64,000 nt of DNA from Corynebacterium curieae. GTDB taxonomy: Bacteria > Actinomycetota > Actinomycetes > Mycobacteriales > Mycobacteriaceae. The stretch spans positions 558,001-622,000 of the forward strand of contig NZ_JAKMUU010000001.1 in the NCBI RefSeq assembly GCF_027570035.1, written 5' to 3'. Below the pieces are notes generated by a model that did not search any database, was not told where the DNA came from, and was given only the letters and a program-made list of their open reading frames with translations. Positions 53,289 to 61,840 of the stretch are shown in pieces (position 1 is the first letter of the stretch; each line of letters starts with the position of its first letter). Both the position numbers and the translations under genes were made by a program.

Positions 53289-55932
53289 AGAAGAGATACA
53301 GTCTGAGCACAAACGCCTACGTAAGGTAAAGAAGAAAGCAAAAGAAGGCCAGGTTCGTGCCGATAGTTTTAGCAAGGCCAGCCAGACCCCAATGTTTCGC
53401 AACTACCTGACCGGTACAGGTCCGCTGGTCAAACCAATCGTTAAACGAAAAGACTACCTTCGCGAATTTTCAAAATTCGAAGAAGCTAACGCCTCCGCTA
53501 TGCAGAAGCTCCTAGCGGAGGCAGAAAGTTTACCTAAAGCTTCCGCGCAAAAGTGGAACACGAAGCGCGAAGCAAAAATCGGAATCATCGCCGATCGCTT
53601 TCTTTATGAATCCCTTGAAGTAGCTGCTGATTTCATTCCAATCACGCCCGAGAACTTTCGCGAAGCCATTCCACAGACTGATGTCCTATTAGTCGTATCT
53701 GCTTGGCGCGGGCTGAATGAGGAATGGGTAAATCTCCCGCGCAGGACCTCCGGTAAGCGAGAGCTTCTAGAAGAGACAATCATCCCATTTGCGAAGGATC
53801 AGGCAATACCTGTGGTCTTCTATTCAAAAGAGGATCCACCAAACTATGAGTCCTTTGTAAGCCTAGCCCGCCTTGCAGATCACGTTTTCACTTCAGCCGA
53901 AGAGGTTATTCCCAAATACAGGAAAGATATTCCTGACGGTATTCCTGTTGAACCCTTGCGATTCGGAGTAAATTACAAAATCCACAACCCCCTAGGCTCC
54001 ATGCGCCATTTGGGACGTGAGATGGTTTTTGCCGGATCATGGATGAGTCACAAGTATCCTTCTCGTGCCGCAAGTACTGAGAAGATGTTTGACGGAGCAC
54101 TTCGCGCGGGACTGCCTTTGTACGTTGTCGATAGGAACTTGGATCTAGATCCAAAGTCTTTTAAGAATTTGGAAAAATACATGTTCCCCGATCGCTTTGT
54201 AGCTAATCTTCACCGCCCGCTTCCCCACGATCAGCTGCTCCGTCTGCAAAAGCTTCTTCCCTTAGCATTCAATCTAAATTCTGTTATGGGAAGCCAGACG
54301 ATGTTCGCGAACAGAGTTGTTGAACTTCTCGCAATGGGAACGCTGCTGATTTCAAACTACAGTGCGGGCGTTAATACGAGGTATCCCTCAGTGGCAATCA
54401 TGGATACTGAGCTCGACACGCAACAGTTCCTCGAGACCTTGAGCGATGACTACCTCAGGTACTGCCAGGTCGAGGGAATTCGTGAAGTCTTCCTTCATGA
54501 CACGGCCTTTGACCGAGTTGACAAAATCTTGAACTCCGTTGGCATTAACACCCCTGAGGACAACCACCGGATTCTCATTGTTGCAAACAGTCAAGCCGAA
54601 TTTGAGCAATTCCAAAAGTCTCAAGCCTCTGATTTTGATTGCACTTACGTCCCCTCAAGCGAAGTCTCGAATATCAAGGGATCCGAGTATGGCGACCTAG
54701 TTATCTTCGCCGATCGCCTCGAGTCTTTCGGTCCTGACATCATTAATGATGCTGTGGCTGCATATCGCTACTCGGCACCGGATGCACTTTACATCACTGC
54801 TTTCGATTCAGGAGCTGAAGCTTACGAGCCAAAGGCCCACGGGAGTGGCATCTCAAAACCAGCTACCGCTTACTGGATCAACGCTGGAGAAATAGTGAAC
54901 GATGCCAATGTAGAAACGTCAATGACAATCAAATCAAGTTTCACCAGCAGCAATGAGACGAAACAGTCCTCTCAGGAGGCTGAGCTTTCGGTAATTGTTC
55001 CTGCCTACAATAACGGCAAGCACCTAATCCATAAATGTTGCCAATCCATTTTCCGAAGCAGTATTAACAATCTAGCGAAGGTAATTATTGTCGACGACGG
55101 ATCGACGGACCCTAAAACACAGGCCACCTTGAACCTTTTAGAAAAGACAAAGCCAAACGTTGAGGTATACAGGTTTCCTCTTGGAGGCTCAGGAAGCGCC
55201 TCGCGTCCTCGTAACAAAGGGCTTGAGCTAACTCAAACGCCATACGTGACATATCTCGATCCGGACAACGAACAGGTTAATGACACCTATATTAGGTTGC
55301 TGGACCGAGTGAAAGACACCGGTGCCGACTTTGCTATTGGAAACATGGTTCGCTTTAAAGGAAAGCGTAACCGCATCAATAATTCCAAAGAGCTCAAAAA
55401 GGCAATGGCAAAGAGTGCTGCGTTAGATGGGCAAAATGCCGATCTCCTTGAGAAGCTCGGCTTTAAACCAATGAGTATCCAGGCCCTTGTAGCTGATACT
55501 GCTTGGCTGAAGTCCCTCAACCTTGAGCAGCCAGTAGGCGCCGTTGGGCAAGACTCCTACTTCTTCCAACAAATGCTGTACTACGCAAGAAAAGTTTCAA
55601 TCACCAGTCGTGCAGCACATATCTACTACGCCGAAATTTCTACATCTACGGTGAACGCAATTTCGCCAAAGTATTACCGGAAATACCTCCCTCTAGAAGA
55701 AGATAGAGCAAAGTGGCTAGAGGAGGTTGGTCTGCTTCGTGCGTACCAGGAGGATCGCTTCACCCAATTCCTTGAGCATTGGTACGTAAAGAAGCTGGAG
55801 AACGTCGATCCCGATGACCTTGACGAATGTATTGAGCTCATCGAGGAGATCAATGGGATCTACGGGTTATCAGAGGACTCGAACCCTGAAATCCGACGAA
55901 TCATGGACAAAGCCCGCACTCTGAAACAGTAA
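53281..55932 (+). CDS. CgeB-like/GT2 fusion glycosyltransferase
   Basis: An 883-residue two-domain protein. After a basic coiled N-terminus, residues about 95-400 form a CgeB-like GT-B domain (IGIIADRFLYESLEVAADF, VVFYSKEDPPNYESF, DHVFTSAEE, NLNSVMGSQTMFANRVVELL). A middle linker leads to a GT2 domain from about 570 (LSVIVPAYNNGKHLIHKC, AKVIIVDDGSTD, SASRPRNKGLEL, VTYLDPDNEQ). The ATG at 53281 has GGAAAGG upstream; a TTG at 53266 is rejected. A paralogous fusion is encoded on the other strand at 59945. It likely adds two sugars in turn. Confidence 0.85.
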   Translation: MRKEEIQSEHKRLRKVKKKAKEGQVRADSFSKASQTPMFRNYLTGTGPLVKPIVKRKDYLREFSKFEEANASAMQKLLAEAESLPKASAQKWNTKREAKIGIIADRFLYESLEVAADFIPITPENFREAIPQTDVLLVVSAWRGLNEEWVNLPRRTSGKRELLEETIIPFAKDQAIPVVFYSKEDPPNYESFVSLARLADHVFTSAEEVIPKYRKDIPDGIPVEPLRFGVNYKIHNPLGSMRHLGREMVFAGSWMSHKYPSRAASTEKMFDGALRAGLPLYVVDRNLDLDPKSFKNLEKYMFPDRFVANLHRPLPHDQLLRLQKLLPLAFNLNSVMGSQTMFANRVVELLAMGTLLISNYSAGVNTRYPSVAIMDTELDTQQFLETLSDDYLRYCQVEGIREVFLHDTAFDRVDKILNSVGINTPEDNHRILIVANSQAEFEQFQKSQASDFDCTYVPSSEVSNIKGSEYGDLVIFADRLESFGPDIINDAVAAYRYSAPDALYITAFDSGAEAYEPKAHGSGISKPATAYWINAGEIVNDANVETSMTIKSSFTSSNETKQSSQEAELSVIVPAYNNGKHLIHKCCQSIFRSSINNLAKVIIVDDGSTDPKTQATLNLLEKTKPNVEVYRFPLGGSGSASRPRNKGLELTQTPYVTYLDPDNEQVNDTYIRLLDRVKDTGADFAIGNMVRFKGKRNRINNSKELKKAMAKSAALDGQNADLLEKLGFKPMSIQALVADTAWLKSLNLEQPVGAVGQDSYFFQQMLYYARKVSITSRAAHIYYAEISTSTVNAISPKYYRKYLPLEEDRAKWLEEVGLLRAYQEDRFTQFLEHWYVKKLENVDPDDLDECIELIEEINGIYGLSEDSNPEIRRIMDKARTLKQ

Positions 55933-55941
55933 GTAGACCGA

Positions 55942-55990
55942 TCTGGCTGCGCCATCCATACCTTGTGTGTGGCGCAGCCAGATTTACTAA
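55942..55990 (+). terminator. Strong terminator after the fusion transferase
   Basis: A 13-bp perfect stem, TCTGGCTGCGCCA (55942-55954) and TGGCGCAGCCAGA (55970-55982), followed by TTTACTAATT. Confidence 0.8.
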
Positions 55991-56008
55991 TTCGCCCCTT
56001 ACAACTCG

Positions 56009-57241
56009 ATGAACCAGACTTTTCAACGAATATTTTCTACAGAGCCAAGCCGCACCTTCCCGTCCGTCTCGGACTTCTTGTCTAATTGGAACTTCGCCAA
56101 AGACACCGGGGATATCCAAGTGGAAATGGAAGAAGGAATTCCACTACGAATTCATTGGGATTTTAGGAATTCCTCGCAAACTCTGGTTCGGTTTTTGCCG
56201 GCACCAGCTGGATATTTCAGGCTTCCTGGCTGGCAAGATGATTCCATTTTTCCGAATCTTCAGTGCAACATCCTGCTTTTATCGGACCCTACCCTTTTGG
56301 CAGATGCCGGCCTCAGCCATACCTGGTTTGAATCCACAGATTTTTGCCCGAACCTTGAATCAAACATCAATTCAATTCTGAGCCGCATAGGAGAAGAAAG
56401 CGAGCTCCTCACTTTTGGAGAGCTCTCCAGTGGTTTCGCCGCGATTAAATACGGAGCGGTCAACAATGCTCGCATCATAGCCATAGAGCCCAGTCTTACG
56501 CGTCACCACCTCCGAGGCTGGAACGACTATATAGAATCGCTCAGCCCTAAAGACTCAGATTTGGACTGTGCCGCGACAGTAGTTCCAGAAAGCTACTCGC
56601 GGCGCTTGTGGGTGTTTACAAACCGCACTGACTTTGAGTACGAGAAAGTGATGCTGACTCCATTTTTGGAAACTGTCCCGTTGAGCATCGATCTGAAGCA
56701 AGTATCCTTCGCGGCCCAGCCCTCAGACAGGCTACTCACCAACAACTCACTTGAAAGAATTGTCGAAGAAATAGTCTCCGAGGACCAGCAAAGCTCGCCC
56801 TCGGAAAGTCGACTTCAAGTCGAACTTTCCGACTCAAGAATGAAGCCATCCTTTGAGCGGGCTCGGTTGCCTAGAAGAAAATTGGAAATCCTTTTAGATG
56901 AAAGTTTTTCTTTCACTAACCAGCCGAAATCATGCACCATAAAATTGCGCTCGACCACGGCTCTGAATCACAAGGATCTTGTACTTCTTTTCGCGTTCCA
57001 CTCAACTCGCGAAAAACTCGCACCCAATGATATTTCGCTTGGTTGGTCGCCGAGCTTAGGCTCCTTTTTCCATTACGTGGAAAGCCTCACCTCCGACCAA
57101 GTCACCACGGTTTCAGAGTTGGAACTTCCTCCGTCGGTAACAGGTTTTCGTCTACGCTTGGCAAGGTGGGATATACCTGACGACCGGGAAATTCAAATTG
57201 ATCTACAAACTGGTTTCGAGTTTCAGTCGACATCAACTTAG
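56009..57241 (+). CDS. Hydrolase-like protein with altered nucleophile site and shared C-terminal domain
   Basis: A 410-residue paralogue of the protein at 43541. The order is the same: an N-terminal segment, an alpha/beta-hydrolase region (ILLLSDPTLLADAGLSHTWF, then FGELSSGFAAIKYGA), and a C-terminal domain of about 110 residues (DISLGWSPSLGSFFHYV, GFRLRLARWDIP). Where the paralogue has GASAGG, this protein has GELSSG, so the nucleophile Ser aligns with Leu. It may be a non-catalytic homologue. It ends convergently with the DUF6270 gene, overlapping by 9 bp. Confidence 0.65.
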   Translation: MNQTFQRIFSTEPSRTFPSVSDFLSNWNFAKDTGDIQVEMEEGIPLRIHWDFRNSSQTLVRFLPAPAGYFRLPGWQDDSIFPNLQCNILLLSDPTLLADAGLSHTWFESTDFCPNLESNINSILSRIGEESELLTFGELSSGFAAIKYGAVNNARIIAIEPSLTRHHLRGWNDYIESLSPKDSDLDCAATVVPESYSRRLWVFTNRTDFEYEKVMLTPFLETVPLSIDLKQVSFAAQPSDRLLTNNSLERIVEEIVSEDQQSSPSESRLQVELSDSRMKPSFERARLPRRKLEILLDESFSFTNQPKSCTIKLRSTTALNHKDLVLLFAFHSTREKLAPNDISLGWSPSLGSFFHYVESLTSDQVTTVSELELPPSVTGFRLRLARWDIPDDREIQIDLQTGFEFQSTST

Positions 57242-58063
57242 GACATGCGCTGGCGACTCTTCAAAATCCCCTACTCCGCGGTCGAAAGGATTGTTTTTTC
57301 GAGCGAAAATCCGAATTTCCTCGTCGAGCTTCCGATATACCGTCTTTTCATAATGAAATGGGGCGCTACCCCATTTATGATCAGGGTCACTAGTCGTATC
57401 TGCTAAGCGCAAAATCGTTACGCCAAGATTTTCAAGGTGCGCAAGGTAAGTAGAAAACACGTCGTTATAGAAATCAATTGATTTTCCGGCAACTTTCTTA
57501 TTTTTCCCGCCGTGAATATCCCTGACGGCCCACTCTGGAGCCAACACCAAGAGTCGATCCTTGAGTTCAAGTTCCTTCAGAATTGCGACGAACATTGTAG
57601 CTGCTGCACACCACCGTGAATAATGCTCTTCTGAGCCAAATGCAATGAATCTTGCATTTTCTAGGACCGGCGATATTCCTTCGACACGTTTAAGTTCTGC
57701 ACTGTTGGTAGCGATTGACCCATCATCGAATCGCCAGACACCAGAACGCTCAATATTTAGGTCCCACAGAATCACGTCCACTCCTCGCATTTGCCGGAGT
57801 TCTTTCAAAAGATGACCGGAAGCGTCTAGGTCCACCATCTTCTTTTGAAACGCGCTTGGAAGAACCAACTCTGGCAGACTAGCGCGAGCATCTGTCCCTA
57901 CCGATAACAAAGAGTTTCTCGCAACATACTTCACAAGGTTGTAGGCCTGTGGATCGGCGAACGCCACGGTGTCGCGGCTCACGCAGCCGCCGTATACAAA
58001 TACTCTCCACGTCTCTTTAGACAGATCAACAGTTTCTGCGGGATCTTGCATACCGCCCAGCAT
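57233..58063 (-). CDS. DUF6270 protein
   Basis: A 276-residue protein whose N-terminus reads VFVYGGCVSRDTVAF, a mark of the DUF6270 family, distantly like SGNH hydrolases. Later motifs are ILWDLNIERSGVW, VLAPEWAVRD and FHYEKTVYRKLDEEI. Members occur in capsule and cell-wall glycan loci. Function is unknown. It is convergent with the 56009 gene. It is divergent from the exporter genes, whose permease starts about 110 bp away. Confidence 0.75.
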   Translation of the reverse strand: MLGGMQDPAETVDLSKETWRVFVYGGCVSRDTVAFADPQAYNLVKYVARNSLLSVGTDARASLPELVLPSAFQKKMVDLDASGHLLKELRQMRGVDVILWDLNIERSGVWRFDDGSIATNSAELKRVEGISPVLENARFIAFGSEEHYSRWCAAATMFVAILKELELKDRLLVLAPEWAVRDIHGGKNKKVAGKSIDFYNDVFSTYLAHLENLGVTILRLADTTSDPDHKWGSAPFHYEKTVYRKLDEEIRIFARKNNPFDRGVGDFEESPAHVLS

Positions 58064-58174
58064 ATATCACCGGATCAGGCCAATAGCGTCTCGGCGTATA
58101 GCTCTACTAGGCACTGTTTGCCTTTGCTCGTACTATGGTTAAGAAAGTTGTTTTTGTCAGGAGCACGTTACCGC

Positions 58175-59122
58175 ATGATTAGACGCCGTTCTCGGAGTAC
58201 ACACGCCCAGTCTTCCAGCTCTGTTGATGTACAAAGCCTAGTTCTGAGCAATGAAATGGAAAAGGGTAAAGAGGCAACAGTCTTGGTGTCTCGCGAGCCC
58301 CTCGAGACCATTAACGCACTGCCGCCCTTTTCAGACTACGTCTCCCAATTATGGAAACTACGTCACTTCATATACTTCGACGCGCGTAGCAAAGCTTTTA
58401 AGTCATCCCGCGATTTACTACTTGGTAGAGCATGGATCATCATTCAGCCGCTTATCGACGTCATGATCTATGCGTTTATTTTCGGTGTCGTCCTCAAAAC
58501 CTCTAGAGGAATTGACAATTTTCTTGGATACCTAACAATTGGTGTAATCTTCTTTGGCTTCATCACAACTGGTTTAAATAGCGGAACGAAACTCATTCAA
58601 AGTAGTTACGGCCTTATATCCTCTTTTTCTTTCCCTAAAGCCGCTCTCCCGATTGCCCTCGTTACAAAACAGTTCATTGACAACCTTCCCCCCGCAATCA
58701 TCTCAATTGCCCTGTCTTTTGTGTTCCAGTGGCCACAAGGCCCCACGTGGAGGGTATTTCTCATTATTCCTCTTTATCTTTTGGCCCATCTACTGATTTT
58801 GGGCGTAATCTTTATTATTGCTCGGTTAACCGCTTTCATCCCAGATCTGAAAGCGCTGGTCGGCATTCTCAGTCGCGCGCTGTTTTTTACTTCAGGCGTA
58901 TTCTTCTCCATCGATAGGTTTAGCGGCAGCCCTACAGCGCAAAAAATCATGGAGAACAACCCTGGTTATATCTTCCTGCAGGCGTGTAGAGACGTCACAA
59001 TTTACAATACGGTTCCCGATCTGTCCTCTTGGATCCATTTGATTGCTTGGAGTTTTGGTCTCCTTATCATCGGGTTTATATTCTTCTGGAAGGCTGAAGA
59101 AAGGTACGCGAGTGTCAAATAA
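58175..59122 (+). CDS. ABC transporter permease for polysaccharide export (Wzm/TagG-like)
   Basis: A 315-residue inner-membrane permease. A hydrophilic N-terminal arm of about 80 residues leads to six hydrophobic segments typical of ABC-2 polysaccharide/teichoic exporters (LLLGRAWIIIQPLIDVMIYA, FLGYLTIGVIFFGFITTGL, LIILPLYLLAHLL-type, LFFTSGVFFSIDRF). The pair encoded next completes the exporter. The ATG at 58175 has AGGAG 11 nt upstream; the longer frame to 58046 would overlap the divergent DUF6270 gene. The 3' end overlaps the ATPase gene. Confidence 0.9.
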   Translation: MIRRRSRSTHAQSSSSVDVQSLVLSNEMEKGKEATVLVSREPLETINALPPFSDYVSQLWKLRHFIYFDARSKAFKSSRDLLLGRAWIIIQPLIDVMIYAFIFGVVLKTSRGIDNFLGYLTIGVIFFGFITTGLNSGTKLIQSSYGLISSFSFPKAALPIALVTKQFIDNLPPAIISIALSFVFQWPQGPTWRVFLIIPLYLLAHLLILGVIFIIARLTAFIPDLKALVGILSRALFFTSGVFFSIDRFSGSPTAQKIMENNPGYIFLQACRDVTIYNTVPDLSSWIHLIAWSFGLLIIGFIFFWKAEERYASVK

Positions 59123-59960
59123 GGCGACAGTTGTTGCCAGGAAGCTTGGCAAGTCTTATTTCGTCTCTAAGAACGGATCCAACGTGGGCCTTTTCCGCAG
59201 CCGGATGAGGGAAGTTCGCGCATTGGAGTCAGCATCATTTGTTGCACATTCGGGCGAATCCATAGGCATCCTAGGGAAGAATGGCTCGGGAAAATCAACC
59301 CTGATTCGTCTAATGGCTGGGTCGGAATCCCCCACTCGTGGAGAGGTCTATGTCTCTGCCAAACCGACCATGTTGGGTGTGTCTGCTGCACTCCAGAGGC
59401 AAATGTCGGGTCGAGATAACACGAAGCTAGGACTTCTAGCTATGGGTCTTCAGCCTGATGAAGTTAAAGAGCTTCTTCCTAGCGTGATTGAATGGGCAGA
59501 TCTTGAAGACGCCATTGATCGACCGCTAAAAACCTACTCCTCGGGTATGACAGCCCGACTGAAATTTGCAATAGCAACGTCAGTTAAGCGGGAGATACTC
59601 CTTATTGATGAGGCGCTGTCAACGGGTGACTCAACATTTGCTGCAAAAGCAAAGGAGCGCATGAACGACTTCTTGGACACAGCCGGAACCGTGTTCTTGG
59701 TCTCCCATGGTGCCACTACCATCCAAGAGCATTGCTCCCGAGCAATTTGGCTTCACGAGGGAGAAATGATTGCTGATGGGCCTGCACAACAAGTTGCTAA
59801 ATCTTACCGAGTCTGGGGCAACCGCGCTGCGACTGGTAAGCATGAAGAGGCAGACGCCATCATCGAAAAGATGCGAAGCAAATTCGAGGAGCCGAAAATA
59901 ATCTTCGACGACGAAGCGGAAAGGGCCTTGAATAAGGCCTCTGCTCAGAAATCGAAATGA
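59112..59960 (+). CDS. ABC transporter ATP-binding protein for polysaccharide export (Wzt-like)
   Basis: A 282-residue ATPase. Walker A is ILGKNGSGKSTLIRL, the signature is TYSSGMTARLKFAI, Walker B is EILLIDEALSTGDS, and the switch His is in VSHGATTIQEH. The C-terminal carbohydrate-binding domain of many Wzt proteins is absent; only about 40 charged residues follow. It drives export through the permease encoded upstream. The GTG at 59112 overlaps the permease stop by 11 bp, and GAAAGG precedes it. It is convergent with the next gene, overlapping by 16 bp. Confidence 0.92.
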   Translation: MSNKATVVARKLGKSYFVSKNGSNVGLFRSRMREVRALESASFVAHSGESIGILGKNGSGKSTLIRLMAGSESPTRGEVYVSAKPTMLGVSAALQRQMSGRDNTKLGLLAMGLQPDEVKELLPSVIEWADLEDAIDRPLKTYSSGMTARLKFAIATSVKREILLIDEALSTGDSTFAAKAKERMNDFLDTAGTVFLVSHGATTIQEHCSRAIWLHEGEMIADGPAQQVAKSYRVWGNRAATGKHEEADAIIEKMRSKFEEPKIIFDDEAERALNKASAQKSK

Positions 59961-61840
59961 TCTCTGAAAGTGTTGAAAAGTACTACCTCACTATTGGCAA
60001 GAAATTCTAGGTCTTTAGAACCCCAAGTGTGATTTGTTTTCCCTCGGACCTGTAGGAAATTGAATCGGTCGGCAGAGTAAATGCGTTTTCCTGCTTTTAC
60101 AAGGCTAGATAGAAAGGCCGAATCTTCCCCGATTGTTCTATCTTCAAAGGGATGCTCTTCAAAAGTAGAACGAGGGCCAAACAAGGTTGGGCCAGCTACG
60201 AAGTCAGTCCACCGATGTTCCTTTACCGAGTTCTTTAACGCAATAATTGAGCTTTGCTCCAAGGACACATACACAGCCTGCTTGCCAACGAGATCAGCCC
60301 CAGAGTATTTCAGAGAATAGTACTGGTCAATAAGATAATGTCGGCCATATTCATCGTCATCATCCATTTTCGCAATGTAGTCTCCGGTGGAAAGTTCAAC
60401 CAGTCGATTTAAACAGTTACCCAAGCTTTCGTCGGAGGACACCGCCACTACTTTAAGATTCTGAACATTACTCTGGGCTTGCAGTTGAGGAAGATCCACG
60501 GTTTGTTCATCGAACCCGTGAAGCGCCAAGCATAGTTCAACTTCCACATCGCATTGTCGCCCAACCTGTTCAAACAGATGGTGAATCTGCTCGGGCCGGT
60601 TGGTAGCACTAATAACCGAAATCCGCGGCTTTACACTCGGTCCGTTGGTGAGGCCGAGTGTCATTTCAAGCACGAACTCTGCCCGTTTTTCATACGTATG
60701 CTGAGTCCATATTTTCCGCTGCGCTTTATGAACAATTCGGTCACGTAGTTCTTTTGAATTCACTAGTGCCCGCAACAGGTGTTGAGCCTCGACTCCATCG
60801 CTCACTGTTGGCAGTTCATCTGTGTCGAAGAAATGGTGTATCGCTGCGCTGGGGGTACTTACAACCACAGTTCCGGAAGCCAAAATTTCAAAGACTCTCC
60901 TGGAACACATCGAAGTACTGTTCACAACCGAGTTAACGTTTAGAAATACCTTGTGTTGACGGTACGCCGACACCATCTTTTTATACGGCAAGCCACCGAC
61001 TACGTACCTATCAAATGGCGCTGGGAATTGATAGCGCTCGTCACCACCTGAATATCGCGAATAGATAGCCAAACCTGCCCGCATCCGCGGAGCCACAGCT
61101 GCAGCCGCGCCTAGGAGTAAATCCATCTGCTCCCTGCGCTCTTGAAACTTGTGCTTAAAATACATCCCGGCGAAAGCAATATCGCCAGGCTTTTCATCGC
61201 CGCTGAGCCGAATCGGGTTATGTAGCTTTGGCTGGGCTGCAAAAGGCAGGCAATAAACCTTGTCATGCCCCAATTCCTTGATGTATTCAGGTATTTTTTC
61301 CTCGGCGGTAGTAAAAACTACGTCGAAAAGCTTTGCCGTTCCCAAGAAGTCGTGGAAATGAGGTGGATCCTCTTTATTCCAGAATGCCGTCGGAATCCCC
61401 AATCGATTACATTCTTCAACGAGCTCTCTTAGCTTTTCAGAAGGAGCGTTCTGGCCCGCAAGCTGATATTGCCATTTTCCCCCATTTCCATTCCAAGAAG
61501 ACTCCACAAATAGAAGGTCAATTTTCGGTGCATTCCCATCAGCCAGTTGCGCCTTGAACTGATCTGAGTCGAGGGGAACAATACTGAATTCTTCGCTCCA
61601 TACCTCGAGGGAAAAGTCATCCATGATGACTCCAACTTTTACTGAGCTAAAGCGCTTCTTTTTAAAACTTGGAGGAAGTGGCTTTACGTGTAGTGGGTTA
61701 TGAGCCGTTCTTATAACCAACTTATTATTTAATAGTCTTAATGCCTTCTGCCGAGTATTGCGAATTCCGTTCGCCTTAGTATTTCGAACCGCTTTCGTAA
61801 GACCACCACGAACAGCGGTCAAATAGTATTCGAGGCTCAT
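59945..61840 (-). CDS. CgeB-like/GT2 fusion glycosyltransferase (second copy)
   Basis: A 631-residue paralogue of the fusion at 53281. The CgeB-like GT-B half has VKVGVIMDDFSLEVWSEEF, PTAFWNKEDPPHFHDF, DVVFTTAEEKIPEYI and NVNSVVNSTSMCSRRVFEIL. The GT2 half has ISVISATNRPEQIHHLFEQV, a DESLGNCLNRLVEL stretch and the KMDDDDEYGRHYLIDQYYS metal site. It ends HTWGSKDLEFLANSE. It overlaps the ABC ATPase gene convergently by 16 bp and follows the GT4 gene at 61841 directly, on the same strand. Confidence 0.88.
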   Translation of the reverse strand: MSLEYYLTAVRGGLTKAVRNTKANGIRNTRQKALRLLNNKLVIRTAHNPLHVKPLPPSFKKKRFSSVKVGVIMDDFSLEVWSEEFSIVPLDSDQFKAQLADGNAPKIDLLFVESSWNGNGGKWQYQLAGQNAPSEKLRELVEECNRLGIPTAFWNKEDPPHFHDFLGTAKLFDVVFTTAEEKIPEYIKELGHDKVYCLPFAAQPKLHNPIRLSGDEKPGDIAFAGMYFKHKFQERREQMDLLLGAAAAVAPRMRAGLAIYSRYSGGDERYQFPAPFDRYVVGGLPYKKMVSAYRQHKVFLNVNSVVNSTSMCSRRVFEILASGTVVVSTPSAAIHHFFDTDELPTVSDGVEAQHLLRALVNSKELRDRIVHKAQRKIWTQHTYEKRAEFVLEMTLGLTNGPSVKPRISVISATNRPEQIHHLFEQVGRQCDVEVELCLALHGFDEQTVDLPQLQAQSNVQNLKVVAVSSDESLGNCLNRLVELSTGDYIAKMDDDDEYGRHYLIDQYYSLKYSGADLVGKQAVYVSLEQSSIIALKNSVKEHRWTDFVAGPTLFGPRSTFEEHPFEDRTIGEDSAFLSSLVKAGKRIYSADRFNFLQVRGKTNHTWGSKDLEFLANSEVVLFNTFRDHFDF

